NCBI RefSeq assembly: GCF_009729415.1
Contig: NZ_MPKW01000022.1
Location: 124,001 to 188,000 of the forward strand
DNA length: 64,000 bases
DNA from: Mycolicibacterium sp. CBMA 234
GTDB lineage: Bacteria > Actinomycetota > Actinomycetes > Mycobacteriales > Mycobacteriaceae
Direction of reading: 5' to 3'
Position numbers and translations under genes: made by a program. Positions 16,104-24,459 of this stretch are shown in pieces. Each line of letters starts with the position of its first letter. Position 1 is the stretch's first letter. The notes beneath the pieces are model-generated. The model saw nothing but the letters and a program-made list of their open reading frames with translations, was not told the origin of the DNA and did not search any database.

Positions 16104-17441
16104 ATGCGGTTGTTGAGTGCTGTCGACACGATGTTTTATCGGATGGAATCCGAGCGGACGCCCATGCACATCGGCGCGCTGTTGACCTTCCGATTGCCCG
16201 ACAGCGCCGGGCCGGATTACGTCCGCACCCTCTATGACGCGTTCTGCGGATTGAGCTTTCTGCCGTTCCCGTTCGACAGCCAGGTCACCGACGGCCTGCT
16301 GCCCGAGTGGAACACCGTCCAGCCCGACCCGGATTATCACGTCCGACTGTCGGCACTGCCGTACCCGGGGAGCGAAGCCGATCTGGGCAAGCTCGTTGCG
16401 CGGCTGCACGCCAATCCGCTCGACATGCGTCGGCCGCTGTGGGAGGCGCATTTCATCGAGGGCCTGTCCGGTGGACGCTTCGCCATGTACTTCAAGGCCC
16501 ACCACTGCGCGGTGGACGGCATGGGCGCCATCAACACCATCAAAAAGTGGTTGAGCACCGAACCCGACCGCTACGTGCCACTGTCCGAGGCCGGGCCAAA
16601 GGCCGAGGTGCCTGACCGCAACCGGGTCGCGTCAGTCGCCTACGAGCTGTGGAACCGGACCACCGACGGCGTCACCGGCTCGGCCGAGCTGGTCAAGAAT
16701 CTGGTCGGGATGATCGGCGGCGACAACAGCCACGTCGGCGCCACGCTGCGCACTCCCCGCGCACCGTTCAACGCCGCTTTGACCCCGCAGCGGCGGTTGG
16801 CCGTCGAGGTTCTCGAGCTGGCCCGCCTGAAGGGCGTCGCGAAAGCCACCGACACGACCGTCAACGACGTCACGCTCGCCGTCTGCGGCTCGGCGCTGCG
16901 CCGCTATCTTGACGAGCAAGGCGAGCTGCCAGAGGAGACCCTGACGGCCTCGGTACCGGTCGGCTGGGAGCGCGACGAAGACACGCTGAATGCGGCCGCA
17001 GGATTCGTATGCCCTTTGGCCACAACGGAATCCGACCCCGTCGAACGCCTCAAGGTGATCAACGCGGGGACCACGCGCGGCAAGAAGGAATTGCTCGCGA
17101 TGTCACCGAACGCGTTGAATTCCTACACCCTGATGGGGCTGCTGCCACTGACCATCGGCCAGAAAACCGGTGCCCTGACCAAGATTCCGCCGCTGTTCAA
17201 CCTGACGGTGTCCAACGTCGTCCTCACCAAGGAGCCGCTCTATCTCGGTGGGGCACAACTGGAATTGATCGCCCCCGTCTCGTTCCTGTGCGACGGCTAC
17301 GGGCTGAACATCACCCTGGTCGGCTACACCGACAAGGTCATCCTCGGGTTCGTCGGTTGCCGCGACACCATGCCGCACCTGCAGCGCTTGGCCATCTACG
17401 CCCGCGAGGCGCTCGACGAACTGGAGCAGGCCGCCGCTTAG
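16104..17441 (+). CDS. Wax ester synthase/diacylglycerol acyltransferase (WS/DGAT, Tgs-like)
   Basis: A 445-residue WS/DGAT enzyme that transfers acyl groups from acyl-CoA to diacylglycerol or fatty alcohols, making storage lipid at the membrane. The catalytic HHxxxDG motif is HHCAVDG at residues 133-139. Other family blocks are PLWEAHFIEGL before it, VNDVTLAVCGSALRRYL in the middle and NLTVSNVV toward the end. It starts 51 nt after the TetR stop. Mycobacteria carry several paralogues and I cannot assign one. Confidence 0.92.
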   Translation: MRLLSAVDTMFYRMESERTPMHIGALLTFRLPDSAGPDYVRTLYDAFCGLSFLPFPFDSQVTDGLLPEWNTVQPDPDYHVRLSALPYPGSEADLGKLVARLHANPLDMRRPLWEAHFIEGLSGGRFAMYFKAHHCAVDGMGAINTIKKWLSTEPDRYVPLSEAGPKAEVPDRNRVASVAYELWNRTTDGVTGSAELVKNLVGMIGGDNSHVGATLRTPRAPFNAALTPQRRLAVEVLELARLKGVAKATDTTVNDVTLAVCGSALRRYLDEQGELPEETLTASVPVGWERDEDTLNAAAGFVCPLATTESDPVERLKVINAGTTRGKKELLAMSPNALNSYTLMGLLPLTIGQKTGALTKIPPLFNLTVSNVVLTKEPLYLGGAQLELIAPVSFLCDGYGLNITLVGYTDKVILGFVGCRDTMPHLQRLAIYAREALDELEQAAA

Positions 17442-17543
17442 TCCAGCCCTCCCAAGGCCATCTCGAATTCGACCTCGATTCGGCTACGCGTTTAGGTTGA
17501 GCGCGCGCGGGCGTCACCGAATGGTGGTTATGCTCCGAGGAAT

Positions 17544-18179
17544 ATGTCCGAGATCGCGCCCCCTCGATCACGCCCGGCAGCGGTGCAACGCCGTGGCGTG
17601 GAACGCACCGAGGCCCTGCTCGACGCCGCCACGTCGTTGCTCAGCAACGAGGGCTACGCGGCCGCCACCCTCAAAGCCGTCGGCGAGCGTGCCGGAATTC
17701 CGACCGCGTCGGTGTATCACTACTTCGCCGATCGCCATCAGCTCGAAGCCGAACTCGTCAGTCGCCACATTGAGGCGCTCGACACACTGCTGTCCGACGC
17801 GCTGGCCCGCAGCCGGGCGCGGACCTTGCGCGGCGCCGTCAACGTCGTCGTCAACACGATGCTCGACTACTTCCGTGAGCATCGCAGCCTCGTCGCCCTG
17901 TGGTTCGTCGAGCGCACCTCGGAGGTTGGCGCGTCCGCCCACGCCATCGACGAAGCCTGGGCCGAACAGTTCTGGCAGTTCCTCATGACGCGCGATCTGG
18001 TGCGCCCTGAGACGCCCCTACTGGCCATCCAGCTCACGTTCGAGGCCGGCAACCGACTGCTCGATGTCGCATTCCAGACATCCCCCAACGGGGACGAGGC
18101 GACCATTGATGAACTACGGCGGATGTGTACGTCGTATCTCGAGACCTACGCACCGAGCGCGGCGAAGCGAGCCCGCTGA
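17544..18179 (+). CDS. TetR-family transcriptional regulator
   Basis: A 211-residue TetR protein with the HTH at about residues 35-65 (AATLKAVGERAGIPTASVYHYFADRHQLEAEL). TATGCT at 17528-17533 may be its -10, and GAGGA precedes the ATG. It could regulate the WS/DGAT gene upstream or itself; no clear dyad was seen. A strong hairpin follows the gene. Confidence 0.85.
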   Translation: MSEIAPPRSRPAAVQRRGVERTEALLDAATSLLSNEGYAAATLKAVGERAGIPTASVYHYFADRHQLEAELVSRHIEALDTLLSDALARSRARTLRGAVNVVVNTMLDYFREHRSLVALWFVERTSEVGASAHAIDEAWAEQFWQFLMTRDLVRPETPLLAIQLTFEAGNRLLDVAFQTSPNGDEATIDELRRMCTSYLETYAPSAAKRAR

Positions 18180-18196
18180 TCCTGTAGCCAGAAACG

Positions 18197-18231
18197 ACTA
18201 CAGGCCAGGAGCGATGCTCCTGGCCTGTAGT
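18197..18231. terminator. Bidirectional hairpin terminator
   Basis: A perfect 16-bp stem (18197-18212 with 18216-18231, ACTACAGGCCAGGAGC and its complement) closes on a 3-nt loop. It lies between the TetR stop at 18179 and the 3' end of tRNA-Arg at 18237, so it can serve both convergent transcripts. There is no U-tract, as is common in mycobacteria. Confidence 0.8.
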
Positions 18232-18236
18232 GATTG

Positions 18237-18309
18237 TGCGCCCGAAGGGACTCGAACCCCTAACCTCCTGATCCGTAGTCAGGTGCTCTATCCATTGAGC
18301 TACGGGCGC
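18237..18309 (-). tRNA. tRNA-Arg (anticodon ACG)
   Basis: A 73-nt cloverleaf on the minus strand. The acceptor GCGCCCG pairs with CGGGCGC before the discriminator A. The anticodon stem-loop CCTGA-CTACGGA-TCAGG gives ACG. The T-loop is TTCGAGT. No CCA is encoded. Confidence 0.95.
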
Positions 18310-18332
18310 ATGGTTACAACTATTCAGTTATG

Positions 18333-18424
18333 TGGCGGAGGCGAGAGGATTTGAACCTCCGGTCCCCTTTAAGGGGGACAACTCATTAGCAGTGAGTCCC
18401 ATTCGGCCGCTCTGGCACGCCTCC
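18333..18424 (-). tRNA. tRNA-Ser (anticodon GCT)
   Basis: A long-variable-arm tRNA of 92 nt including an encoded CCA. The acceptor GGAGGCG pairs with CGCCTCC; the anticodon stem-loop ACTCA-CTGCTAA-TGAGT gives GCT. The variable arm GTCCCCCTTAAAGGGGAC forms a hairpin. Confidence 0.95.
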
Positions 18425-18538
18425 TGAACGATCCGAGGTCACCGGACTCTTGCACCCCGGAACCGCCGAGGGCATACGGTACACAGTCAACACCGGGAAA
18501 GGCAAAGCGCGACGCCAGAGCGTTATCTGCGAGCCACC

Positions 18539-18544
18539 TAGACT
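18539..18544 (+). promoter_or_regulatory. -10 element for leaderless hisC2-type mRNA
   Basis: TAGACT fits TAnnnT and is 7 nt before the GTG at 18552, so transcription would begin at or next to the start codon. Confidence 0.5.
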
Positions 18545-18551
18545 GTCCCGC

Positions 18552-19610
18552 GTGACCGTCCGCCTGCGCCCTGAGATGGCCGCGCTGCCCGCCTACACCC
18601 CCGGCCGCACCGTGCCCGGCGCCATCAAGATCGCCAGTAACGAGACCGTCGATGGTCCGCTGCCCAGCGTGCGCGAAGCCATCGCCAAGGCCACCGACAA
18701 CATCAACCGGTACCCGGACAACGGCTACACCGCGTTGCGCGAGCGGCTGGCCGCCTATGTCGGATTCGCGCCCAACCAGATTTCGGTGGGCTGCGGGTCG
18801 GTGAGCCTGTGCCAGCAGCTCATCCAGATCACCGCCTCGGTCGGTGACGAGGTGCTGTTCGGCTGGCGCAGCTTCGAGATCTACCCGCTGCAGATCTGCA
18901 CCGCCGGTGCGACGCCCGTCCCGGTCCCACTGAAGGACTTCACGCACGACCTGGACGCCATGCTGGCCGCGATCACCGACCGCACCCGACTGATCTTCGT
19001 CTGCAACCCCAACAACCCGACCTCCACGGTGCTGGACCCCGCCAAGCTGGTCGAGTTCGTCGCCAAGGTGCCGCCGCACATCCTGGTGGTGCTGGACGAG
19101 GCCTACGTCGAGTACATCCGCGACGGCCTCCTCCCGGACAGCCTGGGCTTGGTCCGCAAGCACCCCAACGTGGTTGTCCTACGGACCTTCTCGAAGGCGT
19201 ACGGCTTGGCCGGGCTGCGGATCGGCTACGCCGTCGCGCACGAGGACATCGTCACGGCGCTCGGCAAGGTGTACGTGCCCTTCACCGCGACCAGCGTGAG
19301 CCAGGCCGCCGCCATCGCCTGCCTGGACGCCGCCGACGAGCTGCTGGCCCGCACCGACGCCGTGGTGGCTGAGCGTGTGCGGGTCAGCGCAGCGCTGCGG
19401 GAGGCCGGTTTCGAGCTGCCCGACCCGCAGGCCAACTTCGTCTGGCTGCCGTTGGACCCGGAAGGCACCGACGACTTCGTCGACGCCGCCGCCGACAACA
19501 AGCTGCTGGTGCGTCCCTATGGCCGTGAGGGCGTGCGCGTCACCGTCACGGTGCCGCGGGAAAACAACCTGTTCCTGGACTTCGCCGTCAGTTGGCGCGC
19601 CGGCCGGTAA
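18552..19610 (+). CDS. hisC2: HisC-family PLP aminotransferase (HisC2/Rv3772-like)
   Basis: A 352-residue fold-type I aminotransferase close to histidinol-phosphate and aromatic aminotransferases. Seen: N-terminal PGAIKIASNET, RYPDNGYTALRERLA, the Asn-Pro pair in CNPNNPTS, the VVLDEAYVEY Asp/Tyr, and the PLP lysine in TFSKAYGLAGLRIGY. Its position just after the tRNA pair and before an Rv3773c-like gene matches M. tuberculosis hisC2 (Rv3772). It probably transaminates aromatic amino acids rather than being the main histidine enzyme, which lies in the his operon elsewhere. I chose GTG at 18552 on homology and the promoter just upstream. Confidence 0.85.
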   Translation: MTVRLRPEMAALPAYTPGRTVPGAIKIASNETVDGPLPSVREAIAKATDNINRYPDNGYTALRERLAAYVGFAPNQISVGCGSVSLCQQLIQITASVGDEVLFGWRSFEIYPLQICTAGATPVPVPLKDFTHDLDAMLAAITDRTRLIFVCNPNNPTSTVLDPAKLVEFVAKVPPHILVVLDEAYVEYIRDGLLPDSLGLVRKHPNVVVLRTFSKAYGLAGLRIGYAVAHEDIVTALGKVYVPFTATSVSQAAAIACLDAADELLARTDAVVAERVRVSAALREAGFELPDPQANFVWLPLDPEGTDDFVDAAADNKLLVRPYGREGVRVTVTVPRENNLFLDFAVSWRAGR

Positions 19611-20142
19611 AGCCGATCAGCTGGGCCAGCGCGCCCGCATCTGCCGGAACCTCGATCGGATCGTCGAACCCAACAGCGGCCCGCGCTGCCGGGCTGATGG
19701 CCGTCCGGGTCAAGCCGAGGACGTACTCGGCCAAATCCTCGGGGGCGTCCACCTGGCGGCCGACCGCGGTCGCGTAGTCCCACGCGTGCACCAGAAATTC
19801 GAGCGACAGGATGCCGGCGATCTGCACAGCCGGCATCTCACCCGGGCCCGCGGAAACCATGCCGTCCAGCCCCCGGCTGCGCCAGGCCGCCAGCGCGGGC
19901 CGGGCCGCGGCGGTCACCTGATCCACGACCGGCGTGGCGGCGTCGCGATCGGGCAGTTGCGCGCCGGCAATCCCGCCGATGACTGTGATCGAGTTCATCA
20001 GATGGTCGGTGAGCGCAGCTACGTCGAACTCGGTGCACGGCGTCTGCCGGGCGGCGTCGTCGGGCCCGACACCCGCCAGCACCTGCTCAAGGACAACCAG
20101 ACTGGCCTCGCCGGCCTCGATCACATCGGACGGAATCGTCAT
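19588..20142 (-). CDS. TIGR03086-type DinB/maleylpyruvate isomerase-like protein (Rv3773c-like)
   Basis: A 184-residue four-helix protein of the TIGR03086/MDMPI-like group, which share a metal-binding DinB fold and often use mycothiol. The sequence shows PCTEFDVAALTDHLMNS near the N-terminus and EFLVHAWDYATAVG in the middle, with His candidates for metal ligands. Start at the ATG of MTIPSD (20142). Its 3' end overlaps the convergent hisC2 gene by 23 bp. The position matches Rv3773c. Exact activity is unknown. Confidence 0.75.
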   Translation of the reverse strand: MTIPSDVIEAGEASLVVLEQVLAGVGPDDAARQTPCTEFDVAALTDHLMNSITVIGGIAGAQLPDRDAATPVVDQVTAAARPALAAWRSRGLDGMVSAGPGEMPAVQIAGILSLEFLVHAWDYATAVGRQVDAPEDLAEYVLGLTRTAISPAARAAVGFDDPIEVPADAGALAQLIGFTGRRAN

Positions 20143-20172
20143 GCGCAGGACGCTACGCCCAGTTTCACCGGC

Positions 20173-20178
20173 TAGCCT
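20173..20178 (+). promoter_or_regulatory. -10 element for leaderless echA21 mRNA
   Basis: TAGCCT, a TAnnnT hexamer, lies 8 nt before the ATG at 20187, the spacing expected for a leaderless start. Confidence 0.5.
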
Positions 20179-20186
20179 TCCAAACC

Positions 20187-21017
20187 ATGGGTGAAACCGC
20201 AGACAGCTATGAATCACTCTCGATCGAGACCAAGGACCATGTCGCGCAGGTGACACTCCTCGGTCCCGGCAAGGGCAACGCCATGGGGCCGGCCTTCTGG
20301 GCCGAGCTACCCGTGGCTTTCGCCGCCCTCGACGCCGATCCCGATGTCCGCGCGATTGTGCTCACCGGCTCGGGCCGCAACTTCAGCTACGGGCTGGACC
20401 TGCCCGCCATGGGCGGCATGATGGCGCCGATGTTGGCCGGTGGGCTGGCAAGGGAACGCGCCGACTTCCACACCATGGTGCGGGGCATGCAGAACTCGAT
20501 CACCGCGGTCGCCGATTGCCGGACCCCGACCATCGCCTCGATTCAGGGTTGGTGCATCGGCGGCGGTGTCGACCTGATCTCGGCCGTCGACATCCGCTAC
20601 GCGAGCGCTGACGCCAAATTCTCGGTCCGCGAGGTCAAGCTGGCCATCGTCGCCGACGTGGGCTCCCTGGCCCGCTTGCCGCTGATCCTGAACGACGGGC
20701 ATCTGCGCGAATTGGCGTTGACAGGCAAGGACATTGATGCCGCGCGCGCCGAGAAGATCGGTCTGGTGAACGACGTCTTCGCCGACGCCGACGCATCGCT
20801 GGCCGCAGCCCACGAGACCGCCCGCGAAATTGCCGCCAACCCGCCGCTGACCGTGCAGGGTGTCAAGGACGTGCTGGATCAGCAACGCACAGACCAGGTT
20901 TCGGCCAGCCTGCGCTATGTCGCAGCATGGAACTCGGCGTTCATCGCGTCGAAGGATCTGACCGAGGGCATCACAGCGATGTTCGAAAAGCGCGCTCCGG
21001 AATTCAAGGGCGAATAA
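20187..21017 (+). CDS. echA21: Enoyl-CoA hydratase/isomerase family (EchA21-like)
   Basis: A 276-residue crotonase-fold protein. The oxyanion-hole segments are readable: GSGRNFSYGLDLPAM and IQGWCIGGGVDLISAVDIRYAS, then FSVREVKLAIVADVGSLARLP. The glutamates of classic hydratases are not clearly both present (VREVKLAIVADVG has Glu then Asp), so dienoyl-CoA isomerase activity is an alternative. Synteny matches echA21 (Rv3774), next to hisC2 and the Rv3773c-like gene. It lies just upstream of the diphosphatase gene, 2 nt apart, so the two may be co-transcribed. Confidence 0.85.
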   Translation: MGETADSYESLSIETKDHVAQVTLLGPGKGNAMGPAFWAELPVAFAALDADPDVRAIVLTGSGRNFSYGLDLPAMGGMMAPMLAGGLARERADFHTMVRGMQNSITAVADCRTPTIASIQGWCIGGGVDLISAVDIRYASADAKFSVREVKLAIVADVGSLARLPLILNDGHLRELALTGKDIDAARAEKIGLVNDVFADADASLAAAHETAREIAANPPLTVQGVKDVLDQQRTDQVSASLRYVAAWNSAFIASKDLTEGITAMFEKRAPEFKGE

Positions 21018-21019
21018 CC

Positions 21020-21916
21020 TTGAGCCTCAACTACATAGAAGCCATCGTCGTCGGCGCATTCCAGGGCGTCACAGAACTGTTCCCGGTGTCCAGCCTGGGC
21101 CACTCGATCCTGATACCGGCGCTCGTGGGCGGCAAGTGGGCCGAGGACCTGAGCATGACCGCCAAGGATTCGCCATATCTGGCATTCCTGGTCGCGGTCC
21201 ACGTCGCGACGGCGCTCGCACTGCTGGTGTTCTTCTGGCGCGACTGGGTGGCCGTCATCGGCGGACTGTTCTCGTCGATCAAGAATCGGCGGATAACCAC
21301 CTCGGCCGAACGCTTGGCGTGGCTGCTGATCCTGGCCACCATCCCGGTCGGCATCGCAGGACTGGCCTTGGACAAGGCGATGCGCACGACACTGGGCAAG
21401 CCCATTCCAGCAGCAGTGTTCCTGGCCATCAACGGAGTCGTTCTCTTTGTGGGCGAACGACTTCGACGGCGTACCGCCTCGGCGGTGCCGGCTGCCGAAC
21501 CGTCCGAAGGACTTTCGGCATCCGACGAACGGCTGGCCCGCCTGCCGATTGCCGAAGGTATCGGCATCGGCGCGGCTCAGATCCTGGCGCTGTTTCCCGG
21601 TATCAGCCGCTCTGGCGCGACCATGGTGGCCGGCGTACTGCGCGGACTGTCCCACGAAGACGCGGCCCGGTTCTCGTTCTTGTTGGCCACCCCGGTGATC
21701 CTTGCCGCGGGCGTCTACAAGATCCCGGAGTTGTTCGGACCGGCAGGCCACGGTATTGGTGGGCAGGTGCTCGCCGGCAGTGTGGCCGCGTTCATCGCTG
21801 CGTATTTCGCAGTGCGATTCCTGGTCAAGTACTTCGAGACTCGGACCCTGACGCCGTTTGCCATCTACTGCGCGGTCGCCGGCCTCGGCAGCTTGGCCTG
21901 GCTGACGCTGCGCTGA
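21020..21916 (+). CDS. uppP: Undecaprenyl-diphosphatase (UppP/BacA family)
   Basis: A 298-residue polytopic membrane phosphatase that recycles polyprenyl diphosphate to the monophosphate carrier for peptidoglycan and arabinogalactan. Both signature motifs are present: QGVTELFPVSSLGHS near the N-terminus and FPGISRSGATM in the middle, with eight or so hydrophobic segments. The start is TTG at 21020, two nt after the echA21 stop and behind AAGGG; no ATG precedes the first motif in a sensible place. It is probably an additional paralogue, since mycobacteria usually carry uppP (Rv2136c) at another locus. Confidence 0.88.
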   Translation: MSLNYIEAIVVGAFQGVTELFPVSSLGHSILIPALVGGKWAEDLSMTAKDSPYLAFLVAVHVATALALLVFFWRDWVAVIGGLFSSIKNRRITTSAERLAWLLILATIPVGIAGLALDKAMRTTLGKPIPAAVFLAINGVVLFVGERLRRRTASAVPAAEPSEGLSASDERLARLPIAEGIGIGAAQILALFPGISRSGATMVAGVLRGLSHEDAARFSFLLATPVILAAGVYKIPELFGPAGHGIGGQVLAGSVAAFIAAYFAVRFLVKYFETRTLTPFAIYCAVAGLGSLAWLTLR

Positions 21917-21920
21917 GCTC

Positions 21921-22373
21921 ATGGCACCCGTAGACGTCCAGGTCGAAGCGGTTATCGACAGACCTCGGTCGGTGGTGGCCGCCTACGCCGCCGCGCCGGC
22001 GAACGCCCCTTCCTGGTACGCGAACATCGACCGCGCCCGGGCATTGACCGACCCGCCGTTGGCCGTCGGTGCGAGATTCGAGTTCAGCGCCGCGTTCCTG
22101 GGGCGCACGCTCACGTACACATACGAGATCGTCGAACTGGTGCCGGACCAACGATTGGTCATGCGTACCGCTCAGGGCCCGTTCCCGATGCAGACCACCT
22201 ATGAATGGTCCGACGCTCCGAACGGCGCCACCCGCATGACCCTGCGCAATCTCGGCGAGCCGAAGGGATTCTTCGGCGTCGCTGCACCGGTTCTCCGGCT
22301 GGCCATGCGGCGGGCGACGACAGCCGACCTGAGGCGACTCAAGTCGATTCTGGAGAGTGGCAGAGGCGGCTGA
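21921..22373 (+). CDS. SRPBCC (START-like) family protein
   Basis: A 150-residue helix-grip protein: VDVQVEAVIDRPRSVVAAYAAAPANAPSW at the N-terminus (first strand and helix), GARFEFSAAFLGRTLTYTYEIVEL in the sheet, and a long C-terminal helix. Such proteins bind lipids or polyketides in a cavity; nothing specifies the ligand. It starts 4 nt after the diphosphatase stop and is followed 23 nt later by an AraC gene, so all may form one transcript. Confidence 0.75.
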   Translation: MAPVDVQVEAVIDRPRSVVAAYAAAPANAPSWYANIDRARALTDPPLAVGARFEFSAAFLGRTLTYTYEIVELVPDQRLVMRTAQGPFPMQTTYEWSDAPNGATRMTLRNLGEPKGFFGVAAPVLRLAMRRATTADLRRLKSILESGRGG

Positions 22374-22396
22374 GCCCCCAGCCGCGATACTGAAGT

Positions 22397-22846
22397 ATGC
22401 CGCCGACCGCCCCCGCCGCTGTGCTCGAGCACCTGCGCCGCGCGCGCGATCACGCGGACCGGAACTACGACCAACCGCTCGATCTCGAGCAGTTGGCCGC
22501 AGTGGCCGGCATCAGTAAGTTCCACTTTCAGCGGTTGTTCACTGCCACCTACGGCCTATCGCCCGCCGAGCATCTGTCGCGGCGGCGCATCGAGCGGGCA
22601 CAAGACCTTTTGCGCGCGACCAATCTGACCGTCACCGAGGTCTGCATGACGGTCGGCTTTTCGAGCCTTGGTTCGTTTTCGGCCAGGTTCCGGGAGCTGG
22701 TCGGCGAGACACCGTCACAGTTCCGCAGCCGATATGCCAATGGCGCCCCGCGAATCCCCGGCTGCTACTTGTTCATGGCCGGGCTGGCCGAGCGTCATGT
22801 CGAATCCGCAAGCGAGGAGAAGCAGCCCGGCCGCGCCGGCCAATAA
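22397..22846 (+). CDS. Short AraC-family regulator (DNA-binding domain only)
   Basis: A 149-residue protein made almost entirely of the AraC/XylS double HTH: first helix pair LEQLAAVAGISKFHFQRLF, second VTEVCMTVGFSSLGSFSARFRE, ending in GETPSQFR. There is no N-terminal sensor domain; the ~50-residue C-terminal tail is not recognised. Downstream is a VOC gene 11 nt away, a common AraC-VOC pair in actinobacteria. Confidence 0.85.
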   Translation: MPPTAPAAVLEHLRRARDHADRNYDQPLDLEQLAAVAGISKFHFQRLFTATYGLSPAEHLSRRRIERAQDLLRATNLTVTEVCMTVGFSSLGSFSARFRELVGETPSQFRSRYANGAPRIPGCYLFMAGLAERHVESASEEKQPGRAGQ

Positions 22847-22857
22847 CGTTGGCGACC

Positions 22858-23298
22858 ATGATCACCAACATCTCGCTCGTGTCCGTATTCGTCAAAGACA
22901 TCGATGAGTCGCTGAAGTTCTATACCGAGGTGCTCGGTTTCGAGGCGAAGGACGATCTGCAGCTGGGTCCCGAATTCCGTTGGTGCACCGTCGTGCATCC
23001 GAAGCAGCCGGAGTTGCAGGTCCACCTGACCACCCCGAGCAAGCCACTTTCCGATGATTTGATCGCCGCGTTCCAGCGGGCGCAGGCCGCCGGTGGTCTG
23101 CCGGGCCTCGGGCTTGCCGTCGACGACTGCCGGGCCACCTACGAGGAACTCTCGGCCAAAGGCGTCGAATTCATTCAGACCCCTGAAGAGCGGCCGTACG
23201 GGGTGGAAGCACTGATGCGCGACAACTCCGGCAACTGGATGGTGCTGGTCGAACCGCGCGAGTACACCCCCGAGGACTTCGGCAACGACGCCCGGTAA
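22858..23298 (+). CDS. VOC/glyoxalase-like protein
   Basis: A 146-residue VOC superfamily protein with two beta-alpha-beta-beta-beta modules: VSVFVKDIDESLKFYTEVLGFEAK and GLGLAVDDCRATYEELSAKGVEF, ending DNSGNWMVLVEP. Metal ligand positions are only partly kept, so it may be a ligand-binding or resistance-type protein rather than a glyoxalase. I chose the ATG at 22858; TTG at 22849 is possible. Follows the AraC gene. Confidence 0.8.
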   Translation: MITNISLVSVFVKDIDESLKFYTEVLGFEAKDDLQLGPEFRWCTVVHPKQPELQVHLTTPSKPLSDDLIAAFQRAQAAGGLPGLGLAVDDCRATYEELSAKGVEFIQTPEERPYGVEALMRDNSGNWMVLVEPREYTPEDFGNDAR

Positions 23299-23340
23299 CC
23301 ACTCACCGGAACGCCGTCGGACAGGCCCCGGTTTCGGGGT

Positions 23341-23346
23341 TACGTT
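23341..23346 (+). promoter_or_regulatory. -10 element upstream of the Ddn-like gene
   Basis: TACGTT (TAnnnT) is 6 nt before the ATG at 23353. A short CCCCG-GTTT-CGGGG stem lies immediately upstream and could end the preceding transcript. Confidence 0.4.
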
Positions 23347-23352
23347 GCGGGC

Positions 23353-23805
23353 ATGACCGACGGCGTGACTTCCGATACCTATCGCGAGCTCTCGAATAAC
23401 GGTGTGAGCGAACACAACAACCGCATGATCGCCAAGTTGCGGGCCAACAACGGCAAGCTGCCGGACGTGCCCGACTCGGAGATGCTGGTGATGATCCTGA
23501 CCATCACCGGCGCCAAGTCCGGCGTGCGTCGAGAGACACCGCTGGGCTACTTCGAGCACGAAGACCGGCTGTACTTCGCGGGATCCAACGGCGGCCAAGA
23601 GGCGCCGCCGGCATGGATTCACAACCTCCGCGCCAATCCATTCGTGACTGCGGAAGTGGCGGGGACGGCGCACGACAGCGTCGTGCGCGAACTGCTCGGG
23701 CCGGAGCGTGACGAGGTCTTCACCGCACTGGTTGCCAAGCATGCGTTCTTCGGCGAGTACCAGTCCCGGCTCCAGCGGACCATCCCGGTCTTCGAACTGA
23801 TCTGA
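23353..23805 (+). CDS. F420-dependent nitroreductase-family protein (Ddn/FDOR-A-like)
   Basis: A 150-residue split-barrel protein of the deazaflavin-dependent nitroreductase family. Typical segments: ILTITGAKSGVRRETPLGY near residues 49-66, the substrate/cofactor loop GSNGGQEAPPAWIHNLRANP, and a C-terminal FFGEYQSRLQRTIPVFEL. Members use reduced F420 to reduce quinones and, by chance, nitroimidazoles. The convergent neighbour ends 3 bp away. Confidence 0.88.
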   Translation: MTDGVTSDTYRELSNNGVSEHNNRMIAKLRANNGKLPDVPDSEMLVMILTITGAKSGVRRETPLGYFEHEDRLYFAGSNGGQEAPPAWIHNLRANPFVTAEVAGTAHDSVVRELLGPERDEVFTALVAKHAFFGEYQSRLQRTIPVFELI

Positions 23806-23808
23806 CGC

Positions 23809-24459
23809 TTACCCGCTGCGCAACCCGTGCAGATTCTTCGCAGTCCGGCTGGTTTCCACGGCACCAGAGTCCGGATAGGTGCCGAGCACTCGGTCCGATG
23901 TGCCCGACGTCGTGACCGAGAACCAGTAGTGCTCGTTCTTGAAGTGGTGCAGCCGATGATTGCGCCACACCGCCTTGTAGAACCGCGAGCGCGGCTTGTA
24001 GTCGGTGTGCACGAGGTAGTGCGTCCACTCGTAGCCCATCAGAATCAGCGCCTCGACCACGATGAACGACAGTGCGACGGACACCGGCGCGCCCACGGCC
24101 GCAGCCACACCGAGCGGCGCAGCCACGATCGGGATCGCGATCACCCACGGCAATGTGCGGGTCGGGATGAACACCAGGTCCACGTCGCGAGGGTCCGCGT
24201 GGTGCCGCCGATGATCGCGGGCCACCAACGTGTCCAACCGGAGCCGTCCCACATCGCGCGGCCGCCAATGCAGGATGAAAACGTGAATCACCCACTCCAC
24301 GAAAGGAAATAGCAGGAGCAACGCCAGCGGCGCCCACAGGTCGCGCAGCGCGAATCCGCCCACCGCGACGCGGGCGGCTACCGCGCCGACAACGAGCGTG
24401 AGGATCATCCACGGCGTCGGGTGCCGCCAGAACTCGCGGGCCGCCGCTCTGAGCGTCAC
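23809..24459 (-). CDS. Fatty acid hydroxylase / sterol desaturase superfamily membrane protein
   Basis: A 216-residue membrane protein with the His-rich di-iron motifs of the superfamily: EWVIHVFILHW, RDHRRHH, EWTHYLVHTDY and NHRLHHFKNEHYW. Hydrophobic stretches before and between these give about four membrane helices. It probably hydroxylates or desaturates a lipid or carotenoid. The ATG at 24459 overlaps the GntR stop by 4 nt, so the two are one operon and the regulator probably controls the enzyme. Confidence 0.85.
   Translation of the reverse strand: MTLRAAAREFWRHPTPWMILTLVVGAVAARVAVGGFALRDLWAPLALLLLFPFVEWVIHVFILHWRPRDVGRLRLDTLVARDHRRHHADPRDVDLVFIPTRTLPWVIAIPIVAAPLGVAAAVGAPVSVALSFIVVEALILMGYEWTHYLVHTDYKPRSRFYKAVWRNHRLHHFKNEHYWFSVTTSGTSDRVLGTYPDSGAVETSRTAKNLHGLRSG

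Noticed and set aside
18237..18424. tRNA genes as integration sites for a genomic island covering 1-18 kb.
   Set aside because: No duplicated tRNA 3' end, integrase or flanking direct repeat was found in the window.
22849..22857. TTG as start of the VOC gene.
   Set aside because: ATG at 22858 is the natural start of the conserved domain and lacks nothing; TTG adds only three residues.
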